Notes: generated by a model not told the origin, from the letters alone. DNA of 64,000 nt from Microbacterium forte (GCF_031885415.1 NZ_CP116871.1:2170001-2234000); one strand, 5' to 3'. Shown: positions 51,984 to 61,002, counted from the first letter of the stretch. Numbers and translations: made by a program.

Positions 51984-52540
51984 TGGAGCGCTCTGAGGAG
52001 TTCAGCCGTTCCGGCTACTGGTATCCCGAGGCCGACAGCGCCAGCACCGTCGACGTCCTGAACCTGCTGCGCCGCTACCGCGCGGCCGAGACCGCGATGC
52101 GGGAACGCACACGCATCTCGATGAAGATGAACGAGACCGACCTCGTCGCCCTGCGTTTCCTGCTGCGCGAGCAGCGGGCCGGCCGCATCGTGCGAGCCAT
52201 CGACATCGCCCGCATGCTCGACATCTCCACCGCATCGACGACGACGCTCATCGACCGCCTGGAGAAGGGCGGGCACGCGAGGCGAGAGCCGCACCCGACC
52301 GATCGACGTGCCGGAATCGTGGTGCCGACGGTCAGCAGCGACGACGAGGTTCGCGAGACCCTCGGTGCGATGCACAGGCGGATGCTGGCACTGGTCGACG
52401 AGATGAGCGACAAGGAGCGCGCCGTGGTCACGCGGTTCCTCGCCGGCATGACCTCGGCCATCGAAGAGGCGTCCGATCTCGACCAGGAACTGCGCGAGGT
52501 CATCCGCTCGCACGAGGAATCCGAGTCCTCCGGCGAGTGA
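51983..52540 (+). CDS. MarR-family transcriptional regulator (second)
   Basis: This 185-residue MarR-type protein has IVRAIDIARMLDISTASTTTLIDRLEKGGH as helix-turn-helix and HPTDRRAGIVVPT as the wing with the conserved DRR. The first 40 residues (YWYPEADSASTVDVLNLLRRYR) are an extra helical extension. ATG at 51983 or GTG at 51980 is the start. It is convergent with the MHS-type transporter across a hairpin. Confidence 0.85.
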   Translation: MERSEEFSRSGYWYPEADSASTVDVLNLLRRYRAAETAMRERTRISMKMNETDLVALRFLLREQRAGRIVRAIDIARMLDISTASTTTLIDRLEKGGHARREPHPTDRRAGIVVPTVSSDDEVRETLGAMHRRMLALVDEMSDKERAVVTRFLAGMTSAIEEASDLDQELREVIRSHEESESSGE

Positions 52541-52549
52541 TCGTCGAGA

Positions 52550-52570
52550 GCCGGCCGACGATCGGCCGGC
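52550..52570. terminator. Bidirectional hairpin
   Basis: GCCGGCCGA and TCGGCCGGC form a perfect 9-bp stem with a three-base loop between the convergent marR-type and MFS genes. Confidence 0.6.
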
Positions 52571-52585
52571 CACCCGACGCTCCGA

Positions 52586-54163
52586 TCAGGCCCTGTCGAC
52601 GTCGCCCTTCGCCTGAGCGTCCGCCTCTCCCTCGGCATCCGCTGCGACCGCCACCCGCTCGGGGAACAGCTCATCGAGATCGAGGTCGGGATTCTCCTCC
52701 TGCGTCTCGACCAGCTCGACGGCCTCCTCGATGGTCTGCACGCTCGGCATCGCTCCGGGCAGCGGTCGGCGCGCCGACTCCTTGAGCACGATCACGGCGA
52801 TGAAGCCGGCGACCGATGTGCCGATCACATAGAAGGCCGGTGCCAGCGACGAGCCGGTGAGCTGCACGAGCGCCTCCATCACCACGGGCGCGGTGCCTGC
52901 GAAGAGCGCGACGGCGAGGTTGTACGAGATGCCCATGCCGCCGTAGCGCGACGACGTGGGGAAGAGCGCGGGCAGCGACGACGCGAGGTTCGCCACGTAG
53001 AACGTCACCGGGAAGGCCAGCAGCACGAGCCCGAGCAGCGTCGACCAGATCTCGCCGTGCATCATGAACAGGAACGACGGCACCGCGAGCACGATCGCCG
53101 AGATCGAGCCGATGAACAGCACCCTCTTGCGCCCGATGCGGTCGGACAGCTTGCCGGTGAGCGGGATGCAGAGCGCCATCGCCACGAGCACGGGCAGGGT
53201 GAGCAGAGTGCCGTGCACCTCGTCGTAGCCCAGAGTGCCGGTGAGGTAGGTCGGTATGTACGAGGTGAGCGCGTACCCGACGGTGTTGGCGGCGGCCACG
53301 AGCACGAACGCCGTGAGCAGCTCGCGCCAGTACGCGCGGATCAGCGCGATGACGCCCTTCGGCGCATCCGGCGAGGCCTGAGCGTCGTCAGCCGCGCGCT
53401 TCGCCGCGTCCTGCGCCTCCTGGAACGCCGGGGTGTCCTCGATCTTGAGACGGAAGTAGATCGCGATGAGTCCGAGCGGCAGCGCGACGAGGAACGGGAT
53501 GCGCCAGGCGAAGCCCTGCATCGTCTCCGCCGAGAGCGTCAGCTGCAGGATCGACACGAACGCGGCACCGATCGCGAAGCCCATGTACGACCCGAGGTCG
53601 AGCAGCGACGCATAGAAGCCGCGACTCTTGTCGGGTGCGTACTCGGTGATGAACGTCGTGGCACCGGCATACTCTCCACCGGTCGAGAAGCCCTGTGCGA
53701 GCTTGAGCACGATGAGCAGGATCGGCGCCCAGATGCCGATCACCGAGAAGTCGGGCAGCACGCCGATGAGGAACGTCGCCGCCGCCATCATGATCAGCGT
53801 GAAGGCCAGCACGCGCTGGCGGCCGAGACGATCACCGAGCTGGCCGAGCACGACGCCGCCGAGCGGACGGGCGACGAAGGTCACGGCGAACACGCCGAGT
53901 GAGAACAGCGACTGCGCTCCGGCGGACGCATCCGGCAGGAACGCGCGTCCGATGATCACGGCGAGATAGCCGTAGACGCCGATGTCGTACCACTCCATGA
54001 GGTTGCCGACCACGGTGCCGGCGACGGCGCGACGCAGCATCGGGCGGTCGACCACGGTGACATCGTCGACCGTGAGTCGTCGCGGTTCGTCCGTCACCGG
54101 CCGCAGGCGACGGATCAGTCGCTGCCACAGGCTCAGGGGGGTGCTCTTCATGGGATCGGACAT
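52586..54163 (-). CDS. MFS transporter of the metabolite:H+ symporter type (ProP-like)
   Basis: This 525-residue transporter has 12 helices. Typical of the MHS family are GNLMEWYDIGVYGYLA in the first helix, VARPLGGVVLGQLGDRLGRQ in loop 2-3, GFSTGGEYAGATTFITEYAP and, in the second half, LTGKLSDRIGRKRVL. Substrates in this family are proline, betaine, citrate, ketoglutarate or shikimate; the exact one is unknown. The long acidic C-terminal tail (EENPDLDLDELFPERV) recalls the osmosensing tails of ProP but has no coiled coil that can be recognised. The ATG at 54163 follows AGAAGGAAG. Confidence 0.88.
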   Translation of the reverse strand: MSDPMKSTPLSLWQRLIRRLRPVTDEPRRLTVDDVTVVDRPMLRRAVAGTVVGNLMEWYDIGVYGYLAVIIGRAFLPDASAGAQSLFSLGVFAVTFVARPLGGVVLGQLGDRLGRQRVLAFTLIMMAAATFLIGVLPDFSVIGIWAPILLIVLKLAQGFSTGGEYAGATTFITEYAPDKSRGFYASLLDLGSYMGFAIGAAFVSILQLTLSAETMQGFAWRIPFLVALPLGLIAIYFRLKIEDTPAFQEAQDAAKRAADDAQASPDAPKGVIALIRAYWRELLTAFVLVAAANTVGYALTSYIPTYLTGTLGYDEVHGTLLTLPVLVAMALCIPLTGKLSDRIGRKRVLFIGSISAIVLAVPSFLFMMHGEIWSTLLGLVLLAFPVTFYVANLASSLPALFPTSSRYGGMGISYNLAVALFAGTAPVVMEALVQLTGSSLAPAFYVIGTSVAGFIAVIVLKESARRPLPGAMPSVQTIEEAVELVETQEENPDLDLDELFPERVAVAADAEGEADAQAKGDVDRA

Positions 54164-54218
54164 CGTGCCATCTTCCTTCTCTTGCGGCATCCGCGTCGTA
54201 CGACAGGCCGCACACAAG

Positions 54219-54248
54219 GCGGGGAGGCGGCATACGCCGCCTCCCCGC
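54219..54248 (-). terminator. Strong hairpin terminator after the csbD-like gene
   Basis: GCGGGGAGGCGGC and GCCGCCTCCCCGC pair perfectly over 13 bases around an ATAC loop, just downstream of the csbD stop on the minus strand and upstream of the MHS transporter. Confidence 0.75.
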
Positions 54249-54263
54249 TCTGTGTCACTGTTG

Positions 54264-54437
54264 TCAGTTGTTGAAAGCGTCCTTGACGTTCTCGCCAGCC
54301 TGCTTGACGTTGGCCTTCGCCTGGTCGGCGCGGCCCTCCGCCTCGAGCTTCTCGTTGTCGGTCACCTTGCCTACGGCTTCCTTCGCCTTGCCGGCGAGGT
54401 CCTGCGCGGTGTTCTTGATCTTGTCATCGAGTCCCAT
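54264..54437 (-). CDS. CsbD-family stress protein
   Basis: This 57-residue, lysine- and alanine-rich helical protein begins MGLDDKIKNTAQDLAGKAKE and contains GKVTDNEKLEAEGRADQAK, the CsbD signature. Such proteins are abundant under general stress and of unknown biochemical role. GAAAGGA precedes the ATG. It is short enough to be missed by size cut-offs. A 13-bp hairpin terminates it. Confidence 0.9.
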   Translation of the reverse strand: MGLDDKIKNTAQDLAGKAKEAVGKVTDNEKLEAEGRADQAKANVKQAGENVKDAFNN

Positions 54438-54493
54438 GGGGGATCCTTTCTCTTACCAGCGGTGGTCTGCGGTCGGGGTGCTGTGATGTCGTC

Positions 54494-54742
54494 TCACAGG
54501 GGGATGTCGAGCGCGGAGGCCGCCAGCGGCAGGGTTGCCGCGGCGATGACCGCGATGAGGCCGGCGACTCCGGCGGACTTCCAGAGGGGCGGTCGCGCAG
54601 GGGCCACCGGGACGCGTCGGATCCCCGTCGAACGGCCGACGGCCGCGCGGGCGGAGAGCGGAGCGACGTCGACGGGGTCGATCGGAACGAGACGGCGCGA
54701 TCGGAGGTCGCGGCGTGTGCGGTACTGCGCTGCTGTCGACAT
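54494..54742 (-). CDS. Small membrane protein, unknown function
   Basis: This 82-residue protein has a basic, arginine-rich first half (YRTRRDLRSRRLVP) and one membrane helix near the end (SAGVAGLIAVIAAATLPLAAS). GAAGGGG precedes the ATG. It lies 56 bases upstream of csbD in the same direction, and a MarR-like palindrome (54769) lies before it. Confidence 0.6.
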   Translation of the reverse strand: MSTAAQYRTRRDLRSRRLVPIDPVDVAPLSARAAVGRSTGIRRVPVAPARPPLWKSAGVAGLIAVIAAATLPLAASALDIPL

Positions 54743-54768
54743 GATTCCCCTTCCTCGGTGAAAAGATT

Positions 54769-54783
54769 ACTAGATGAACTAGT
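54769..54783. promoter_or_regulatory. MarR-type operator, site 3
   Basis: ACTAG-ATGAA-CTAGT, preceded by GATT as in site 1, has perfect 5-base arms. It lies between the divergent small membrane protein gene (54742) and the NAD-binding protein gene (54833), so it could control both. Confidence 0.6.
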
Positions 54784-54832
54784 GATTCGCCAGCCTAGTG
54801 AAAACTTCAGGATTCGCGCCTACGCTCGAGTC

Positions 54833-56461
54833 ATGACCGAGCTCACGCAGCCCACCGGGCACGAAGAAGCCCTGCGCGCCCTCCCCCGCGACGACGGATC
54901 GGCACCTCGCGCGCTGGTGCTCGGTGCCACCGGATACATCGGCGGGCGGCTGACCCCGCGACTGCTGAACGCCGGATATCGGGTGCGCGCACTGGCCCGT
55001 GACGCCGCGCGTGCGGCATCCTTCCCCTGGGGTCCCGACTGCGAGATCGTCGAGGGCTCGGCCGATGACGCCGAAGCCGTCGCCGAGGCCATGACGGATG
55101 TCGACGTGGTCTACTACCTGATCCACTCGATGACCGCGGGCAAGGGGTTCGAAGAGAGCGACGAACGAGCGGCCACCACGGTGGCGGATGCCGCGGCCAA
55201 GGCCGGAGTGCGCCGGATCGTGTACCTCGGCGGACTGCATCCCGAGGACGCGAAGCTGTCGCCGCACCTCCGCTCCCGCGTGAGGGTGGGCGAGATCTTC
55301 CTCGAGTCGGGCGTGCCCACGCTCGTGCTGCAGGCGGGCGTCGTGATCGGCTCGGGGTCTGCATCGTTCGAGATGATCCGCCACCTCACCGATGTGCTGC
55401 CCTACATGCCGGCGCCGAAGTGGGTGCGCAACCGCATCCAGCCGATCGCCGTGCGCGACGTGCTGCACTATTTGTTGGGCGCTGCCCGCGTCGACGACGA
55501 CGTGAACCGCGCGGTCGACATCGGCGGACCCGACGTGCTGCGATACGGCCAGATGATGAACGGATACGCGCTCGAAGCCGGACTCCGTCAGCGTGCGATC
55601 GCCGCGCTGCCGGTGCTGACCCCCGGTCTCGCGTCGCACTGGGTCAATCTCGTGACCCCGGTTCCGCGGTCGATCGCCCGCCCGCTGGTCGCGTCGTTGC
55701 AGAACGAGTGCATCGTGAAGGACCACGCGATCGATGACCTCATTCCGCAGCCGGACGGCGGGCTGACCCCGTATCGCACGGCGGTCTCGCTCGCGCTGGG
55801 TCGCGACGCCGCAGACACCATCGAGACGAGCTGGAAGGATGCCGAGGTCTCGGGCGCCCCGAGCGATTCGCTGCCGAGCGACCCCGACTGGGCCGGCCGC
55901 ACGGTGTTCACCGATACGCGCAAGCTGCGCACCGACGCACCGGTCGACGGCCTGTGGCGCGTGATCATCGGCATCGGCGGCTCGAACGGCTGGTACTCGT
56001 CGAAGTTCCTGTGGGCCGTGCGCGGGTGGATGGACCGCCTCGTCGGCGGCGTGGGCCTTCGGCGTGGGCGCCGCAGCAAGGCCGAGGCGCGCGTCGGCGA
56101 CGCCATCGACTTCTGGCGCGTCGAGGCCGTCGAAGAGCCCGGCCGCAAGACCGACTCCTCCCCCGCGAGCGGCGGACTGCTGCGCCTGCGCGCCGAGATG
56201 AAGGTTCCTGGCGATGCGTGGCTCGAGCTGCGCGCGCTGCCCGATGGCGACGGGTCGCGCTACGAGCAGCGCGCCGTGTTCTTCCCCCGAGGGCTCGCCG
56301 GTCGGCTGTACTGGCTCGGTGTGCTGCCGTTCCACGGCTTCATCTTCGCGGGCATGGCGGCGAAGATCACCGCCGCCGCGGCCGTGCCGGTCGAGACCGT
56401 CGCGGGTGACGAGACCGCTCCGGGCGAGACCGCTGCCGAGTCGGAGACGGCCGCGGTCTGA
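54833..56461 (+). CDS. Two-domain protein: NAD(P)-binding atypical SDR plus DUF2867-like domain
   Basis: This 542-residue protein starts with an NmrA/atypical SDR Rossmann domain: ALVLGATGYIGGRLTPRLL near residue 30, IVEGSADDAEAV, then VVYYLIHSM and RIVYLGGLHP. From about residue 320 a second, lipid/START-like domain (DUF2867 type) follows, with TDTRKLRTDAPVDGLWRVI, GIGGSNGWYSSKFLWAVRGWMDR (two parts), DFWRVEAVE and YEQRAVFFPRGLAGRLYW. The TACGCT six bases before the ATG fits a leaderless start. A redox or sensor role is possible; the substrate is unknown. A MarR-like palindrome lies in its promoter. Confidence 0.85.
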   Translation: MTELTQPTGHEEALRALPRDDGSAPRALVLGATGYIGGRLTPRLLNAGYRVRALARDAARAASFPWGPDCEIVEGSADDAEAVAEAMTDVDVVYYLIHSMTAGKGFEESDERAATTVADAAAKAGVRRIVYLGGLHPEDAKLSPHLRSRVRVGEIFLESGVPTLVLQAGVVIGSGSASFEMIRHLTDVLPYMPAPKWVRNRIQPIAVRDVLHYLLGAARVDDDVNRAVDIGGPDVLRYGQMMNGYALEAGLRQRAIAALPVLTPGLASHWVNLVTPVPRSIARPLVASLQNECIVKDHAIDDLIPQPDGGLTPYRTAVSLALGRDAADTIETSWKDAEVSGAPSDSLPSDPDWAGRTVFTDTRKLRTDAPVDGLWRVIIGIGGSNGWYSSKFLWAVRGWMDRLVGGVGLRRGRRSKAEARVGDAIDFWRVEAVEEPGRKTDSSPASGGLLRLRAEMKVPGDAWLELRALPDGDGSRYEQRAVFFPRGLAGRLYWLGVLPFHGFIFAGMAAKITAAAAVPVETVAGDETAPGETAAESETAAV

Positions 56462-56523
56462 GTCCGCCTGCGCGACTCGCGTGCGCATCCCGCGCGCGGG
56501 GTCGATGTCGCATCGCGACTCGC

Positions 56524-56581
56524 GTGCGGGGTCGATTTCGCACCGGAAACGGCTGATTCGGATGCACTTTCGACCCCGCAC
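56524..56581. terminator. Intergenic inverted repeat between convergent genes
   Basis: GTGCGGGGTCGA (56524-56535) and TCGACCCCGCAC (56570-56581) pair perfectly over 12 bases with a 34-base loop. A shorter direct repeat, CGCGACTCGCGTGCG, occurs at about 56471 and 56514. It could act as terminator or be a repetitive extragenic element. Confidence 0.5.
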
Positions 56582-56612
56582 CGCGTACGGACCGGCGCCG
56601 CGACGCGTGAGG

Positions 56613-58607
56613 TCAGGAAGGGCGCTCGGCGAGGCCGGAGGGGTCCGATCCTGCGTCCGCACCTGCACCCGCATCCGCATCCGCACCTGCATCCGCATCC
56701 GCATCCGTGGAGCTGGCGGCGTCGGCGGGGATGATGTCGATCGCCTCGGTGGCCGTCGCGTAGACCTCGGCCAGGCTGTCGTCGACGTCGGCCTCGTCGA
56801 TCCAGGCGAGGTCGTCTCCCGAGTGGTCGTACTCGACCGGCACGAGGGCGAAGTCGTCGCCGTACTCCTCGAGACCGGCCATGACGCTGTGGCGCACGGC
56901 CATGCGGGCATAGCGCTCGCGCAGGATCATCGGGTCGCGCCGCAGGTCCTTCATGAACGCGACCATCATGAACGCCATGATCACCGCGAACGGCAGAGCG
57001 GCGATGATCGTGACGTTCTGCAGCGATCTCAGACCGCTGCCCTCTTCGCCGGTGACGAGCAGCACCGCGGCGATCACGCCGACCAGGACTCCCCACACCA
57101 CGGCGACCCAGCGAGACGGCTCGGGGCGGCCCTGCTGCGAGAGCGTGCCCATCACGAGTGAGGCCGAATCGGCTCCGGTGATGAAGAAGATCGAGATGAG
57201 CAGGATCAGGACGATGCTGGTGATCAGCGGGAACGGCAGGTTCTCGAGCACGCCGAAGAGCACTTCCTCCGGCGGATCGACCGAGAGGTTCGCGCCGTTC
57301 ATCTGCTGCTGGATCGCCGTCGTGCCGAAGATCGCGAACCACACGAGCGAGATCACGGCGGGCACGACGATGACGACCGAGACGAACTGGCGCAGCGTGC
57401 GGCCGCGCGAGATCTTGGCGATGAACATGCCGACGAACGGCGACCACGAGATCCACCACGCCCAGTAGAAGATCGTCCAGCTCGACAGGAACATCTGCGC
57501 CTCATCGCCCTGCGATGCCGAGCGGGCGACCATCTCGGGCAGGTCGCCGAGGAACTGCACGGCGACGGAGGGGATGACGTTGAGGATGAGCAGCGTCGGA
57601 CCGACGAAGAACACGAAGAAGGCGAGCAGCAGCGCGACGACCGCGTTGATGTTGGAGAGCGCGCGGATGCCCTTCGATACGCCCGATACGGCAGATGCGA
57701 TGAAGCAGGCCGTGAGCACGGCGATCGCGGCGATGAGCACGCCGTTGCCGAGCTCGCCGATGCCGCTCACGATCTCGACGCCGTGGCCGATCTGCAGTGC
57801 GCCGAGGCCGAGTGATGCGGCGGTGCCGAACAGCGTGACGATGATCGAGAAGATGTCGATCGTGCGGCCGAGCGGGCCCGTGGTGCGGCCCTCACCCAGC
57901 AGCGGGGCGAAGATCGACGAGATCAACGGGGTGCGGCCGCGGCGGAACGCGCCGTAGGCGATCGCGCCACCGACGAGCGCGTAGAACGCCCACGCCTGAG
58001 GTCCCCAGTGGTAGAGGACCTGGGCCTGCGCGGTGTGCATGGCCTCGAGAGTGTCGGCCTCGACGGTGCCGGGCGGCGGGTTCTCGAAGAAGGTGAGCGG
58101 CTCGGCGGCGCCCCAGAAGACGAGCCCGATGCCCATGCCGGCGGCGAAGAGCATCGAGATCCACGAGAACATCGAGAACTCGGGCTCTTCGTCGTCACGG
58201 CCGAGGGGGATGCGTCCGTAGCGGCTGAAGCCGATGAACAGCATGAAGACGAGGATGACCGTGGCGATCGTCGTGAAGAAGAAGCCGAAGTACTCGACGA
58301 CCCATGCGAGCACGGTGGACGTCGTGCCCGAGAGGTTGTCGCCCGCGAAGACTCCCCATGCGATGAAGGCGACTGTCAGCGCGACGGCGATGCCGAAGAC
58401 GAGCGGATCGGTGCGATAGGTGCGCCCGGTCTCTTCGACCGAGACCCCTGGCACGAGCGCGGGGTGCACGCCGCGCGGCGGCACGGCCGCGATGTCGCGG
58501 ACGATCTTCTGGGCGGCTTCCGTGGCCTTCGCAGCCTGTCGGACTGCGGCGGTGTTGGTCTTCGGAGCGTCGGTCCGTGAGGTGGGGGTGTCGTCCGGAG
58601 TGTCCAT
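56613..58607 (-). CDS. BCCT-family betaine/carnitine/choline transporter
   Basis: This 664-residue transporter imports a quaternary amine such as glycine betaine or choline, likely for osmoprotection. The BCCT signature is clear, IFYWAWWISWSPFVGMFIAK followed by ISRGRT, with aromatic residues of the substrate box. Twelve helices are expected, beginning near residue 65. The C-terminal tail is long and acidic and ends in an Asp/Ala repeat (DADADAGADADAGAGADAG). Long charged tails sense osmotic state in BetP. The ATG at 58607 is used; ATG at 58625 adds six residues. Confidence 0.92.
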   Translation of the reverse strand: MDTPDDTPTSRTDAPKTNTAAVRQAAKATEAAQKIVRDIAAVPPRGVHPALVPGVSVEETGRTYRTDPLVFGIAVALTVAFIAWGVFAGDNLSGTTSTVLAWVVEYFGFFFTTIATVILVFMLFIGFSRYGRIPLGRDDEEPEFSMFSWISMLFAAGMGIGLVFWGAAEPLTFFENPPPGTVEADTLEAMHTAQAQVLYHWGPQAWAFYALVGGAIAYGAFRRGRTPLISSIFAPLLGEGRTTGPLGRTIDIFSIIVTLFGTAASLGLGALQIGHGVEIVSGIGELGNGVLIAAIAVLTACFIASAVSGVSKGIRALSNINAVVALLLAFFVFFVGPTLLILNVIPSVAVQFLGDLPEMVARSASQGDEAQMFLSSWTIFYWAWWISWSPFVGMFIAKISRGRTLRQFVSVVIVVPAVISLVWFAIFGTTAIQQQMNGANLSVDPPEEVLFGVLENLPFPLITSIVLILLISIFFITGADSASLVMGTLSQQGRPEPSRWVAVVWGVLVGVIAAVLLVTGEEGSGLRSLQNVTIIAALPFAVIMAFMMVAFMKDLRRDPMILRERYARMAVRHSVMAGLEEYGDDFALVPVEYDHSGDDLAWIDEADVDDSLAEVYATATEAIDIIPADAASSTDADADAGADADAGAGADAGSDPSGLAERPS
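56651..56708 (-). repeat. Low-complexity Asp/Ala repeat in the BCCT C-terminus
   Basis: The plus strand reads as repeated GCATCC/GCACCT hexamers and codes on the minus strand for alternating Asp, Ala and Gly. Such a tract is prone to slippage in units of six bases, which keeps the frame. Confidence 0.8.
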
Positions 58608-58654
58608 GGGAACCAATTCTCCCATGCCGGCATTCTGCGGCCGGGGTCGGCCCG

Positions 58655-60346
58655 TCAGCGCGGCTGGCGGCGACCGCCGAAGACCGAGTGCAGCAGGGGC
58701 AGTGCCGAGACGCAGATGAGCGTGATGCCGAGCGGCGGGATCGAGGGCACCAGCAGCGCGCCGCCGACGAGCATCGCGGCGAAGAGCACCCCCGAGCCGA
58801 TGCGGCGCGCGATGCCTTCGAGTCGGTCGAGGCGGCGTTCGAGGGCCGAGGTGTCGAACGTGACGTTGCCGTCGTCGACGCGGGTGATGATCGCGTCGAT
58901 GCGCTTGGGCAGGCGGTATGTGACGGCGGCGGTCTCCATGGCCTGCTGCGCCATGTCCTGCATGAGGTTGCCCGATTCGTCGCGCAGCAGCCGTGCGGCG
59001 TAGGGCTCGGCAGCATCCCACACGTTGAACGAGGGGTCGAGGCTCGAGCACATGCCCGAGGTCAGCGACACGGCGCGGATCAGCAGCAGCATGTTCTCGG
59101 GCAGCTGCAACGGCAGCGAGCGCACCATGTCGCCGAACTCGTCGGCGAAGTCCGTGAACTCACGGGGGTCGACCTTGCTCAGCTCGGCGAAGCCCATGCC
59201 GCCGAAGCGGGCGAACAGCGCACGGAGCGCCCGTTCGAGCTCGGCGGTGTCGGCCGACGGCAGCAGCACGCCGATCTCCTGCGCCGCGGTGACGAGCCCG
59301 CGGCTGTCGCGACCGGCGACCGCGATCAGCAGCGTGCGCAGGCCGTCGCGAAGGTTGTCCGGCACCTCGGCCATCATGCCGAAGTCGATGAAGGTCAGGC
59401 GGAAGTTCCTGCCGGTGGCGGATGCCGGCTCCGGCGTCACGAAGATGTTGCCGGGGTGCGGGTCGGCGTGCACGAAGCTGTGCGTGAACACCTGATCGAA
59501 CATGACCTCCGCGAACACGTCGGCGACCTCCGACGGATCGATGCCCGCCGCACGCAGAGCATCGGTGTCGTTGATCTTGATCGCCGTGACGTCGGACAGC
59601 GTGAGCACGCGGCGCGTCGACCGCTCCCAGACGATCTCGGGGGCGTCGACGCGAGCATCCCCGGCGAAGTTCTCCCGGAACCGCTCGGCGCTCGCGGCCT
59701 CGTGCAGGTAGTCGATCTCCTCGAGGCTGGTCTGGGCGAACTCCTCGACGAGGCCGGGGGCGTCGACGCGGTCGCTGACGAGCCTGACGCGCATCGCCCA
59801 GCGAGCGACGCGGCGCAGCGCCGCGAGGTCGACCGCGACGATCTCGTCGATGCCCGGACGCTGCACCTTGACGACGACGTTCGCGAGTCCGGTGTCGACG
59901 GCATCCTGCGCCGACAGGCGGGCTCGGTGCGCCTGGCCCAGGGATGCCGCGGCCACCGGATTCTCGTCGAACCAGGCATACGCCTGCTCCAGCGGCATGC
60001 CGAGTTCGGCCTCGGCGGCCGCGCGGATGCCGGTGAACGGCACCGCCGGAACCTCGTCCTGCAGGCCCTCGAGCTCTTTCGTGATCTCAGGGGGCAGCAC
60101 GTCGAGGCGCGACGACATGAACTGCCCGACCTTGATCATGAGTCCGCCGAGCTCGACCGCGAGCACGTGGAACCGCTTCGCGAAGCGCTGCATGCGCGGG
60201 GCGCGGGTGCGCTCGGCGATCGAGCTCATGCCGAAGCGCGGCAGCACGAGCTCGAACCACCAGACCTTGATGAACTCGCGCGCCGCGAACGACAGGATGC
60301 GGCGGTACCGGGCACGATGGGCGCCCTGCGCCGCAGCATCCGTCAT
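58655..60346 (-). CDS. AarF/UbiB-family atypical kinase
   Basis: This 563-residue protein of the ABC1/UbiB kinase-like family has KxGQ in LMIKVGQFMSSR, the Ala-rich loop VAAASLGQAHRA, the Lys in VVVKVQRPG, the catalytic loop FVHADPHPGNIFV and the metal Asp in TFIDFGMMAEV. Two hydrophobic C-terminal helices (GSGVLFAAMLVGGALLVPSI) anchor it in the membrane, as in UbiB. The family supports isoprenoid quinone or other lipid metabolism. It follows the PadR gene after 24 bases and is probably controlled by it. Confidence 0.9.
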   Translation of the reverse strand: MTDAAAQGAHRARYRRILSFAAREFIKVWWFELVLPRFGMSSIAERTRAPRMQRFAKRFHVLAVELGGLMIKVGQFMSSRLDVLPPEITKELEGLQDEVPAVPFTGIRAAAEAELGMPLEQAYAWFDENPVAAASLGQAHRARLSAQDAVDTGLANVVVKVQRPGIDEIVAVDLAALRRVARWAMRVRLVSDRVDAPGLVEEFAQTSLEEIDYLHEAASAERFRENFAGDARVDAPEIVWERSTRRVLTLSDVTAIKINDTDALRAAGIDPSEVADVFAEVMFDQVFTHSFVHADPHPGNIFVTPEPASATGRNFRLTFIDFGMMAEVPDNLRDGLRTLLIAVAGRDSRGLVTAAQEIGVLLPSADTAELERALRALFARFGGMGFAELSKVDPREFTDFADEFGDMVRSLPLQLPENMLLLIRAVSLTSGMCSSLDPSFNVWDAAEPYAARLLRDESGNLMQDMAQQAMETAAVTYRLPKRIDAIITRVDDGNVTFDTSALERRLDRLEGIARRIGSGVLFAAMLVGGALLVPSIPPLGITLICVSALPLLHSVFGGRRQPR

Positions 60347-60370
60347 GTGTCGTCCCTGGGTCGTGTGCGA

Positions 60371-60958
60371 TCAGTCCTGAGCGAGGATCGAGTACAGCCT
60401 ACGGCGGGCCTCATCGAGGATCTCGACCGCCTGCTGCACCTGCTCGGTACTGCCGCTGCGACCGACCGCTGCGGCGGCGGCCGCGAGGTCGACACCGGCC
60501 TTCGGCAGTGCGCTGTAGCGGGGGTTGTCGTGCGAGCCCTCGCCCTTCGACTGCGACTCCCACGGGGCAGGGGTCTCGGTGTGCTCGGCGGCGACGGCAC
60601 GGCCGGCCTCGGTGAGCGAGTAGGTCTTGCGACCGTTCTGCTCATCGGCCTCGATGAGGCCCTCGTCGGCGAGCAGCTGCAGCGTGGGGTAGACCGAGCC
60701 TGCGCTGGGCTTCCACGAACCGCCGCTGCGATCGGCGATCTCGTTGATGATCTGGTAGCCGTGCATCGGCTTCTCGGCGAGCAGCGACAGCACCGCGGTG
60801 CGGACGTCTCCCTTCGCCATGCGCGAGCCGCCGCTGGGGCGCTGCTCGAACGTCTTGCGGAGCTGGTCCATGGCATCGAAGATCGCGGATGCGGGTCCGC
60901 CGGGGCCCGAGCCGAAGCCGGATCCGCCGAACGGGTTCGAGGGGAATGCGTTGTTCAT
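60371..60958 (-). CDS. PadR-family transcriptional regulator
   Basis: This 195-residue regulator has a glycine-rich N-terminus (NPFGGSGFGSGPGG), then the PadR winged helix: AVLSLLAEKPMHGYQIINEI, WKPSAGSVYPTLQLLADEGLI and GRKTYSLTEAGRA. A shorter C-terminal dimerisation region follows. GGGAGG precedes the ATG. A perfect 14-base palindrome lies 31 bases upstream, typical of PadR autoregulation; the UbiB-like gene downstream would follow the same control. Confidence 0.9.
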   Translation of the reverse strand: MNNAFPSNPFGGSGFGSGPGGPASAIFDAMDQLRKTFEQRPSGGSRMAKGDVRTAVLSLLAEKPMHGYQIINEIADRSGGSWKPSAGSVYPTLQLLADEGLIEADEQNGRKTYSLTEAGRAVAAEHTETPAPWESQSKGEGSHDNPRYSALPKAGVDLAAAAAAVGRSGSTEQVQQAVEILDEARRRLYSILAQD

Positions 60959-60988
60959 GATGACCTCCCGGAAGGGTGAGCGATAGTC

Positions 60989-61002
60989 AACGATATATCG
61001 TT
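60989..61002. promoter_or_regulatory. PadR operator palindrome
   Basis: AACGATATATCGTT is perfectly symmetrical and AT-rich in a GC-rich background. It lies upstream of padR and 147 bases before the divergent glycosyltransferase, so it could act on both. Confidence 0.7.
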
